A stretch of 24,800 bases of DNA from an archaeon (GTDB taxonomy: Archaea; Hydrothermarchaeota; Hydrothermarchaeia; Hydrothermarchaeales; JALUUU01), in assembly GCA_027021185.1 (NCBI GenBank), contig JALUUU010000238.1, forward strand, positions 1-24,800, given 5' to 3'. The notes below the pieces were generated by a model, which ran no database searches, had not been told where the DNA came from, and saw nothing but the letters and a program-made list of their open reading frames with translations. The translations under genes and the position numbers were made by a program. Shown here one piece after another: positions 1 to 5,847 of this stretch. Every line of letters starts with the position of its first letter. Within the stretch, counting starts at the first letter, position 1.

Positions 1-130
1 TATAATCTGGCGGCGGAGAGAACTTATTGATTTTATGCTTTTTTGGAAGACCAACCTTAACATTCTCTATGATAACATGGTCATGCGTTTCAAGAAATTT
101 TAGATAATCCTTATATAGGATATAACGCAT
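1..130 (-). CDS. Partial CDS, N-terminus only; possibly a DNA methylase
   Basis: An open frame starts at ATG 130 on the minus strand and runs off the left edge, giving 43 residues with no stop. The visible part starts MRYILYKDYLKF and ends KINKFSPPPDY. From memory, a short FxPPxxY segment followed by an ETTTVWSFP-type stretch occurs in N4/N6-adenine or cytosine DNA methylases, but that second stretch lies outside the window, so the methylase reading is a weak inference. The gene is divergent from the DpnI-like gene and shares its 200-bp upstream region. A T-rich leader and a possible TATA element near 158-167 precede it. It could equally be an unrelated small protein. Confidence 0.45.
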   Translation of the reverse strand, partial: MRYILYKDYLKFLETHDHVIIENVKVGLPKKHKINKFSPPPDY

Positions 131-149
131 TTTAAAAAAGTTTTTACCA

Positions 150-166
150 GATTTATGATCTAAATC
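150..166. repeat. Inverted repeat GATTTA-TGATC-TAAATC
   Basis: Six-base arms (150-155 and 161-166) flank a five-base centre that contains a GATC. It lies 20-36 bp upstream of the divergent partial gene's ATG, in the position of its promoter, so it may be an operator or simply part of the TATA region. Seen directly in the sequence; the role is inferred. Confidence 0.4.
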
Positions 167-220
167 CTCTGATAATGACAATCTGATCTCTTCTCAGTGG
201 TTTTTTTGGAAAATGAGGTC

Positions 221-230
221 AGATCGATCT
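221..230. repeat. Perfect palindrome AGATCGATCT with two abutting GATC sites
   Basis: A 10-bp perfect palindrome holds GATC at 222-225 and 226-229. It sits in the shared upstream region of the DpnI-like gene, together with further GATC sites at 157-160, 185-188 and 304-307. It is a plausible regulator-binding or methylation-sensing site, but no function is shown. Confidence 0.4.
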
Positions 231-307
231 AGTATTAAGTATTTAAAGATTATTATTTGATTTCGCAAATAAGTTGCAACTAGAAGTAAAACCGAAAGAT
301 TTAGATC

Positions 308-316
308 ATATTTATA
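308..316 (+). promoter_or_regulatory. TATA box for the DpnI-like gene (leaderless)
   Basis: ATATTTATA is centred 25 bp upstream of ATG 337, the usual archaeal TATA-to-start distance, so the transcript would start at or next to the ATG with no leader. A GATC (304-307) abuts it in the BRE position. A second TATA-like element, TATTTAAAG at 240-248, could drive a longer transcript. Confidence 0.55.
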
Positions 317-336
317 GTGAACTCATTTTTACAGAT

Positions 337-1104
337 ATGAACCTAGAACTAAGGCCCGAAGTAGCAACCGGTTATAAGAGCTTATCCCAAAAAGCCCGGG
401 TTATGACTGAGACTTGGGCAGAAGAAAATTTATACTGCCCTTCCTGTCCTTCTGATAACTTGAACCCCGCGCCCACTGGAAAACGAGTTATCGATTTTAG
501 TTGTTCTAATTGTGATGAACACTACCAGCTGAAAAGCCAAAGTCGTCCATTTGGATACAGCGTAGCAAATTCGGCATATGAACCAAAGATCAAAGCCATA
601 CGCGAGAGAAGAAATCCGAATTACCTCTTTCTTCATTACGACCCAAGGGAGTTTAAAGTTCAGAATCTTTTCTTGGTACCGAAACACTTCATGACGCCAG
701 CGATAATTGAGAAGCGAAAACCCCTGAGCGCGAACGCAAGAAGAAGCGGTTGGGTGGGTTCTAACATCCTTTTGGGGAATTTACCTCTGGATGCTCGGAT
801 TCCTATTGTAAAAGATGGATATGAAGTACCAAAAGATGCTGTGAGAAATGCGTGGAGTCGATTTTTGTTTTTACGTGAGCAGACCCTTTACTCCCGTGGC
901 TGGCTAGCTGATGTCCTCACATACGTTAGAAAACTTGACCAAGAAACCTTCACGCTTTCGGACATGTACGAATTTGAGGACCAATTAGCAAAACTTCACC
1001 CTCGAAACAAGCATATCCGCCCAAAAATTCGGCAGCAGTTACAGATATTGAGGGACCGTGGCATTATTAAGTTCTTGGGCAGGGGCAAGTATCAGGTTAT
1101 ATAG
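337..1104 (+). CDS. DpnI-family methyl-directed restriction endonuclease
   Basis: A homologue of DpnI, the type IIM enzyme that cuts GATC when the adenine is N6-methylated. From ATG 337 the protein has 255 residues (DpnI has 254) and aligns with almost no gaps: zinc cysteines C34, C37, C56 and C59, catalytic D53 and K66, a SxxARRxGW segment, and a C-terminal winged helix (about 185-255) with a near-identical IRQQLQILRD block. This start is preferred to TTG 274 because residue numbering then matches DpnI and a TATA box sits 25 bp upstream. The residue aligned with catalytic Glu64 is Gln, giving D-x(10)-Q-x-K as in Mrr-type nucleases, so activity is likely but not certain. The segment is A+T-rich with a Fic gene downstream, which suggests horizontal acquisition. 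A host carrying an active enzyme must lack Gm6ATC. Confidence 0.93.
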   Translation: MNLELRPEVATGYKSLSQKARVMTETWAEENLYCPSCPSDNLNPAPTGKRVIDFSCSNCDEHYQLKSQSRPFGYSVANSAYEPKIKAIRERRNPNYLFLHYDPREFKVQNLFLVPKHFMTPAIIEKRKPLSANARRSGWVGSNILLGNLPLDARIPIVKDGYEVPKDAVRNAWSRFLFLREQTLYSRGWLADVLTYVRKLDQETFTLSDMYEFEDQLAKLHPRNKHIRPKIRQQLQILRDRGIIKFLGRGKYQVI

Positions 1105-1131
1105 ATCCCGATGGGAGCTATGCGGAACTCG

Positions 1132-1138
1132 TTTAATT
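1132..1138 (+). promoter_or_regulatory. Probable TATA box for the Fic gene
   Basis: TTTAATT is centred 24 bp upstream of GTG 1159, consistent with a leaderless transcript. The 54-bp gap after the DpnI-like stop has no Shine-Dalgarno sequence, so separate transcription is plausible. Confidence 0.4.
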
Positions 1139-1158
1139 TGAGGAATCTTCTTGGATAA

Positions 1159-1992
1159 GTGGATCCTGGGTGTTGCGGAAAAAATTACCCCTACATTTTG
1201 ATTTTATTAGAAAACCCAGAGAACATTGAGGAACTCAAGAGGAGTTTTCTCAGGAAGATATACGAGGAAAAGTGGCATCCACTTTTGAACAAGATAAAGG
1301 AGGGTTTTTCCAGGGAACTGCGAAGAATGCCCCGCTCATCCAAGGTGAAGGAAATAGAAACCTTCGCCATCAGGTTCACCTACGATACCCAGCGGATAGA
1401 AGGGTCTAAGTTGACCCTGCGGGAGACTGCAAATCTACTTGAAAAAGGCATCACTCCAGGGGATAAGCCGATAACTGATGTAAAAGAGGCGGAGGCACAT
1501 AAGGAAGTGTTCTACGAAATGCTGAATTATAAAAAAGACCTTTCCCTCCAGATAATCCTATACTGGCATAGAAAAATGTTTCAGGAGACAAAGCCGGGCA
1601 TCGCTGGCAGGCTTAGAGAACACCAAATAGCAATCGCAGGTAGTAAATTTATGCCACCATTCCCCGCTGAGATCTATCCTTTAATAAGGGAATTTTTCAG
1701 GTGGTACGAAAATAACAAGGTAAAACTACATCCAGTGGAATTGGCCGCCCTCGTGCACTTAAAATTCGTGACGATACATCCCTTTGCAGATGGAAATGGA
1801 AGGATATCACGGCTTTTGGTGAATTTTGTTCTTATGAAACACGGTTATCCCATGTTCAACATTCCATATGAGGGACGAAACAGCTATTATAATGCCCTAG
1901 AAAGGTCCCAGACAAAGGGGATTGAAAACGTATTTTTACGCTGGTTTATGAGGAGATATATTAAGGAACATAAGAGATACCTGGAGGAGTAA
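1159..1992 (+). CDS. Fic-domain protein, probable AMPylase with N-terminal inhibitory helix
   Basis: Fic enzymes usually transfer AMP from ATP to a hydroxyl side chain of a target protein. The 277-residue protein has the full active-site motif HPFADGNGRISR at 207-218, with catalytic H207 and the GNGR phosphate-binding turn, preceded by a Fic_N-like helical region (about 60-120). T77-Q-R-I-E81-G82 fits the (S/T)xxxE(G/N) inhibitory motif, which in class II Fic proteins lies N-terminal and blocks ATP with its Glu. No separate antitoxin is needed or seen. The N-terminus is uncertain: the in-frame codon before GTG 1159 is TAA, and the first 20 or so residues do not look like a known Fic extension; TTG within the first 15 codons is an alternative. 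The target is unknown. It may belong with the restriction enzyme upstream as an accessory stress/defence segment. Confidence 0.88.
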   Translation: MDPGCCGKNYPYILILLENPENIEELKRSFLRKIYEEKWHPLLNKIKEGFSRELRRMPRSSKVKEIETFAIRFTYDTQRIEGSKLTLRETANLLEKGITPGDKPITDVKEAEAHKEVFYEMLNYKKDLSLQIILYWHRKMFQETKPGIAGRLREHQIAIAGSKFMPPFPAEIYPLIREFFRWYENNKVKLHPVELAALVHLKFVTIHPFADGNGRISRLLVNFVLMKHGYPMFNIPYEGRNSYYNALERSQTKGIENVFLRWFMRRYIKEHKRYLEE

Positions 1993-2254
1993 GGAGAAAA
2001 AAGTTCACATTAAAATCTTAATATTATCCAATGGCTCTTTGGCATATATGATTAAGTGACAGAAATAAGAAAATCGAGGTTGTCAAATTTTCGGGTGCTG
2101 AACTGGGCTGTGAACAGCTGTATAACTATTAATAGTCCTGGAAATTGATTAATAACGCCATGGAAAATACTGCCCAACCCCCAACGATTGGACAGCCATA
2201 GAAAATCGGAAAATTTATGATGGGGCAGGAGCGTATTTATCACTGGAGGTAATA
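1993..2254. other. Intergenic region, no recognisable gene
   Basis: 262 bp, A+T-rich at the left end. No tRNA fold, repeat or credible coding frame is visible; a 63-codon minus-strand frame (2052-2243) has no ribosome binding site or recognisable content. It presumably carries the fic terminator and the promoter of the operon starting at 2255. Confidence 0.5.
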
Positions 2255-2380
2255 GTGTTGGGAAAATTCGGAGTCCTCCCTGCTCTGACCCTCAGGGACA
2301 CTCTACGCGGTTTGTACTCATTAAAATACGGCCCTGTTCTCCGGGAGACAAAAAGACGGGGGATGGAGAAATGGCGGTGA
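2255..2380 (+). CDS. Small basic protein of 41 residues, unknown function
   Basis: A short open frame from GTG 2255 to TGA 2380. GGAGGT lies 5 nt upstream of the GTG, a strong ribosome binding site. The stop overlaps the start of the next gene by 10 bp, which indicates translational coupling. The product begins MLGKFGVLPALTLRDTLRG and ends in a basic tail (RETKRRGMEKWR). It has one amphipathic or weakly hydrophobic N-terminal segment and no cysteines. I do not recognise a family. The ribosome binding site and coupling are what make it credible; it could also be a leader peptide controlling the genes downstream. Confidence 0.5.
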   Translation: MLGKFGVLPALTLRDTLRGLYSLKYGPVLRETKRRGMEKWR

Positions 2381-2670
2381 AGTGCAGCCTGTGGAATACT
2401 CTGCGATGTTTATGCCACAAGTGCAACTCCTACCCCGGGATCCTTAAAGAGCTGCGAAAATACTGCATGCCAGGGGTTTTCTGCGCCAAGGGCACTAGCT
2501 GCTCAGAAGTCAAGAAGAAGGGATGCGTATGTCCCAGCTGCGGAGTATACAAGAGCCATGGGCTCCAGGACATGTACTACTGTATCCAGGGCAAGGCCAA
2601 GACGCCGCCTGAGGACAGGAGAGAACTCCTGATAATACCCCATGAAGAAAAAATACCCGCGGGTATATAG
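2371..2670 (+). CDS. Cys-rich DUF2769-like protein
   Basis: 99 residues with eleven cysteines (5, 13, 15, 18, 32, 38, 44, 52, 54, 57, 71). The pattern CxCxxC at 13-18, FCAKG at 37-41, CxCxxC at 52-57 and YYCIQG at 69-74 resembles the DUF2769 family common in methanogenic and related archaea, which probably binds zinc or an iron-sulfur cluster. No membrane segment or signal peptide is present, so it should be cytoplasmic. It overlaps the preceding small gene and is 29 bp from the acyltransferase gene, so the three are likely co-transcribed. Its role is unknown; an accessory or metal-binding partner for the acyltransferase is only a guess. Confidence 0.7.
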   Translation: MAVKCSLWNTLRCLCHKCNSYPGILKELRKYCMPGVFCAKGTSCSEVKKKGCVCPSCGVYKSHGLQDMYYCIQGKAKTPPEDRRELLIIPHEEKIPAGI

Positions 2671-2699
2671 ATATAGATAGGGGAGGAGAGAGGTATATA

Positions 2700-3542
2700 A
2701 TGCTCACATCCACGGAGGAGAAGCTACTGCTCAGTAAGGCATACATACCTGAGCACCTACCCTCATACGGGACAGCCATATCAGGTATGGAGGCCTCTAT
2801 CCACCGAGGATACCTGTATTATCACAGCAAAAACCAGCTCAATCTGGTTGGCTATCCCCTGGATAGGGATTACAACACCGATAGGCTGAAGAAAATCCTA
2901 GAGCATCTCCTAGATAAGCACCGACCCCCCAGGGCCGCGGTAATAGCTCCAGAGCTCCCCGACCTTGGAATAGAGAAGGAGGCCGTAACAGCCAGGGGCA
3001 GTGATGCATATCTCCTCCTCGAAACCCGGGAAATAAAGCTAGGAAAGAAACTGCGCAGCCTGCTTAGAAGAGCCTCAAGGGAGCTTCAGGTGCAAAAAGG
3101 TGTTTTCGACGAGGAACATGAGGAACTAGTAAATGAGTTCCTTGCCCACAGAAACATAGGCGAGGAGCACGGCTACATCTTCAGGAAAATTCCCGATTAT
3201 CTGAAGTCTTCTAAAACTGCGCTACTCCTTGAGGGCAGAAAGAAGGGCGAACTTGTGGCTTTTGAGGTCCTGGATTTCAGCGAAGGATACGGTTTCTACA
3301 TGTTTAATTTTTTATCACGGAAACGCTACGTCCCTGGGGCGAGCGACCTTCTGTTATATCATCTCATCCAGAGAACAGAGGAAAGAGGTATAAGCAGGAT
3401 AAACATGGGGCTCAGAATAAACGACGGGATAGCTCGTTTCAAAGAGAAATGGGGTGCCAAGACATGGCTCAGACAGGAGTATATATCCTTCAGCCATGAC
3501 CTGGTCAGGCTCTTGAGACTCTCCAGGAGCATGGGAATATAA
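2700..3542 (+). CDS. FemAB/GNAT-superfamily acyltransferase-like protein
   Basis: 280 residues, cytoplasmic. The C-terminal half has features of the GNAT-fold FemAB/BioF2/DUF2156 group: a helix-rich region at about 110-175, strands LLLEGRKKGELVAFEVLDF and GFYMFNFLSRK (about 175-207), a helix following PGASDLLLYHLI (212-223), and the closing RFKEKWGA motif at 246-253, which is typical of these transferases. Such enzymes move an aminoacyl or acyl group from a tRNA or CoA donor to a lipid, peptide or protein; the substrate here is unknown. The start ATG 2700 is preceded by a purine-rich GGGGAGGAGAG stretch. It is the third gene of the 2255-3542 operon. Confidence is good for the superfamily and low for the reaction. 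Confidence 0.7.
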   Translation: MLTSTEEKLLLSKAYIPEHLPSYGTAISGMEASIHRGYLYYHSKNQLNLVGYPLDRDYNTDRLKKILEHLLDKHRPPRAAVIAPELPDLGIEKEAVTARGSDAYLLLETREIKLGKKLRSLLRRASRELQVQKGVFDEEHEELVNEFLAHRNIGEEHGYIFRKIPDYLKSSKTALLLEGRKKGELVAFEVLDFSEGYGFYMFNFLSRKRYVPGASDLLLYHLIQRTEERGISRINMGLRINDGIARFKEKWGAKTWLRQEYISFSHDLVRLLRLSRSMGI

Positions 3543-3579
3543 TAAAAGTAAATAAATCACTACTGAATAATAGTACACG

Positions 3580-4686
3580 ATGCCCGACGACAGAATAAAT
3601 TATCTTTTGGTCGCAGTGATAAGCAGCGCAATAACAGGGTTGCTCATCCTTGGGGTTGGCTTCGTCTATATGGAAGGAAAGCTCAGCAAACTAGAGATCC
3701 CTGAAGGGGAAACGAGCGTCGTGGTGCTGAACCAGACCCTGGATCAGGAAGCAGTCGTCACAACCATCTTCAACGATGTGAAAGACAGCGTCGTGCATAT
3801 TACCAGCGTGACCCTGGAGCGGGACTTTTTTATGCGGCCGATTCCTCGTGAGGGAACGGGGAGCGGGTTCATTATAGACGAGAATGGCTACATCCTCACA
3901 AATAATCACGTAATAAAAGACGCCAGCGAGCTCACGGTTACCCTCTCCAACGGCGACACCCTCGCGGCAGAGCTCGTAGGCGCCGATCCCCTAACGGATA
4001 TAGCGGTCATAAAAATAGAATACGATAAGAAGCTGAAGGCTGTTAAGCTGGGAGACTCCGACAATCTCCGTCCAGGACAGCTCGCCATAGCCATCGGCAA
4101 CCCATACCGCCTGGACAACACCATAACCGTCGGAGTTATAAGCGCCCTGAACCGCACCCTCGAGACAGAGAATAATTTTCCCATCCACGGCGTTATTCAG
4201 ACCGATGCCGCCATTAATCCAGGAAACAGCGGTGGACCCCTCCTCAACTCCAAGGGCGAGGTGATAGGGGTCAACACAGCCATCTACTCCCCCATCCAGG
4301 GCAGTGTCGGCATAGGCTTTGCCATCCCCATAAACACCGCCAAAAAAGTGGCCGCCGACCTTATTGAGAGAGGGAAAGTCATACGTCCATGGATGGGTAT
4401 AACCGGCAGGACCATAGACGAGGAAACCGCGGCCAAGCTCGGGGTGAAAGAGGCAAAGGGTGTTCTCGTCATAGACGTTGTTGAAGGAGGCCCTTCAGAG
4501 AAAGCCGGCTTAAAGGTTGACGATGTTATAATCGAGCTCGCCGGGATTGAAGTAAACACAATGGACGACCTTATCCAGACGATATTGAAACAGGAGGTTG
4601 GGAAAACAGTTCCGGTGAAATTCATCAGAAATGGTAAAACCATGACCACCGAGGTTACCCTAAGAGAGCGGCCGGATAACCTCTAA
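3580..4686 (+). CDS. htrA: HtrA/DegP-type serine protease, membrane-anchored, one PDZ domain
   Basis: 368 residues. One N-terminal transmembrane anchor (about 8-30) places a trypsin-like domain (about 55-265) outside the membrane, followed by a single PDZ domain (about 270-362). The catalytic triad is complete: His110 in TNNHVI, Asp140 in DPLTDIAVI and Ser217 in NPGNSGGPL. This is the usual architecture of DegS or short HtrA proteins, which degrade or signal misfolded extracytoplasmic proteins. The ATG at 3580 is the only sensible start and follows a short 37-bp gap after the acyltransferase gene. Its last 4 bp overlap the end of the convergent tRNA-thiolase gene. Regulation is not visible. 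The family assignment is secure; the substrates are unknown. Confidence 0.95.
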   Translation: MPDDRINYLLVAVISSAITGLLILGVGFVYMEGKLSKLEIPEGETSVVVLNQTLDQEAVVTTIFNDVKDSVVHITSVTLERDFFMRPIPREGTGSGFIIDENGYILTNNHVIKDASELTVTLSNGDTLAAELVGADPLTDIAVIKIEYDKKLKAVKLGDSDNLRPGQLAIAIGNPYRLDNTITVGVISALNRTLETENNFPIHGVIQTDAAINPGNSGGPLLNSKGEVIGVNTAIYSPIQGSVGIGFAIPINTAKKVAADLIERGKVIRPWMGITGRTIDEETAAKLGVKEAKGVLVIDVVEGGPSEKAGLKVDDVIIELAGIEVNTMDDLIQTILKQEVGKTVPVKFIRNGKTMTTEVTLRERPDNL

Positions 4687-5609
4687 TTTTTTCTTTTCCC
4701 CCTCATTATCCTGCAGAAGGCGCATCGATCTGAGGAGGAGGGGAACCCACAGATCCCACATTCAACGAGCTCTGCTCCCTCTTCCTTCTGTTTCTCTTCC
4801 TCTCTCGATGCGAAGAGGTTCCTATGTCTCTGGAACTTCTTGAAAAAATACAGCTTTGTCCCTGGCGAGCGCTCCTCTATGCGGTTAAGGGCTTCTTTCA
4901 TTACGATGCTCGGAGAGTTCAGGGAGAAGGGACACTCCATCTCATAGACATAATCTATCCCCCTAAGTATGGCATAGGTGGCGGTCTCGCGCTCCGTTAG
5001 GAGGCACAGGGGCTTGACTTTAGGCTTCAGCTTAGGGTGCCACGCCTCTAGCCGCGGAGCCTGTCTCCTCAGGAGTTCCAGATTCCAGCGAAGGAGGTTT
5101 CCCAGGAGAACGCCAGCCTCATCGTCCAGATTATGCCCTGTGGCCAAGACATCATAACCCCCCTCCAGAGCAACTCTGCTCATTTCATGACGTTTAATGA
5201 TTCCGCAGACGCTGCAGAGGGTTCTGGGGTTTTTCCTTGCGGCGGCATGGAGGCTCATGCCGTATTCTTTCCGTATGTCGGAGATGATGAGGCCAGCCCC
5301 CCTGTTCCGAGCGAAGGCCTCCGCCTTCTCCCTGGAGATGTCTGAGTAGCTCTCTTTTTTTATCCCGAGGTCTATGTAAAGACCCTCTGCATCGTATCCC
5401 AGATCTAGAAGAACATCCCAGAGAGCCAGAGAGTCTTTGCCGCCGGAAACAGCGACGAGGACCTTATCATCCTTGGTCAGCTGTCTGTAGCTCTTTATCG
5501 CCTTCTTAACCACATCCCTAAACCGCTCTGTAAAATGGTCTCCGCATAATGCGAGGCGGTGGCTGCGGAGGTGTATCACCGCCTGTTCCGAGCATTTTGA
5601 GAAGCGCAT
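4683..5609 (-). CDS. ttuA: TtuA/Ncs6-type tRNA 2-thiouridine synthase
   Basis: 308 residues of the TtcA/TtuA/Ncs6 family, which adenylates a tRNA uridine and replaces its 2-oxygen with sulfur. Seen: the PP-loop SGGKDS at 55-60; CSVC (C132, C135) and C226, which in TtuA ligate a [4Fe-4S] cluster; ATGHNLDD at 156-163; and a C-terminal zinc site C284/C287/C296/C299. The N-terminal zinc site, usually CxxC...CxxH, keeps C6, C22 and H25 but has Phe at position 3 where the first Cys is expected. The gene starts immediately after the stop of the ThiS/TtuB-like sulfur-carrier gene, which strongly implies that the carrier supplies its sulfur. TtuA acts on U54 and Ncs6 on U34; which applies cannot be told. 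It is the last gene of the 7181-4683 operon. Confidence 0.9.
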   Translation of the reverse strand: MRFSKCSEQAVIHLRSHRLALCGDHFTERFRDVVKKAIKSYRQLTKDDKVLVAVSGGKDSLALWDVLLDLGYDAEGLYIDLGIKKESYSDISREKAEAFARNRGAGLIISDIRKEYGMSLHAAARKNPRTLCSVCGIIKRHEMSRVALEGGYDVLATGHNLDDEAGVLLGNLLRWNLELLRRQAPRLEAWHPKLKPKVKPLCLLTERETATYAILRGIDYVYEMECPFSLNSPSIVMKEALNRIEERSPGTKLYFFKKFQRHRNLFASREEEKQKEEGAELVECGICGFPSSSDRCAFCRIMRGKRKN

Positions 5610-5804
5610 TCAACCACCCGAGATGGCGGATATGATCTCCAGGGTGTCGCCGTCCTTTAGTACATAATCCTCAGTAACTAATCTTCCGTCAACCCTGGCT
5701 ATAATCCCCTCAAGACTCAGGCCCATTTGACGCACGGCTTCTCCGACTCTTGTACCCGCGGGCACTTCCTGCTTTTTGTCCCTGTACCTAACCGTCACGG
5801 TCAC
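5610..5804 (-). CDS. ThiS/MoaD/TtuB-like sulfur-carrier protein
   Basis: A ubiquitin-fold sulfur carrier ending in Gly-Gly (SAISGG), the tail that is adenylated and thiocarboxylated by an E1-like enzyme. Starting at GTG 5804 it has 64 residues, the usual ThiS/TtuB length, beginning MTVTVRYRDKK, with the KDGDTLEIISAISGG end typical of the family. The frame stays open to 5891, but that upstream part overlaps the radical SAM gene and has no family resemblance, so the shorter start is preferred (GTG 5798 is also possible). It directly abuts ttuA, so it is probably the TtuB-type sulfur donor for tRNA thiolation. A role in molybdopterin or thiamine synthesis, or as a protein modifier (SAMP), remains possible. 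Confidence 0.85.
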   Translation of the reverse strand: MTVTVRYRDKKQEVPAGTRVGEAVRQMGLSLEGIIARVDGRLVTEDYVLKDGDTLEIISAISGG

Positions 5805-5847
5805 AGAGTAGAGTGAACCACGGATAGGTAAAAATCTTTGGATGAAA

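Noticed and set aside
274..336. TTG 274 as the start of the DpnI-like protein
   Set aside because: The extra 21 residues have no counterpart in DpnI, whereas ATG 337 gives matching residue numbers and a TATA box 25 bp upstream.
2052..2243. 63-codon minus-strand frame in the 1993-2254 gap
   Set aside because: No Shine-Dalgarno, no TATA at a sensible distance and no recognisable content.
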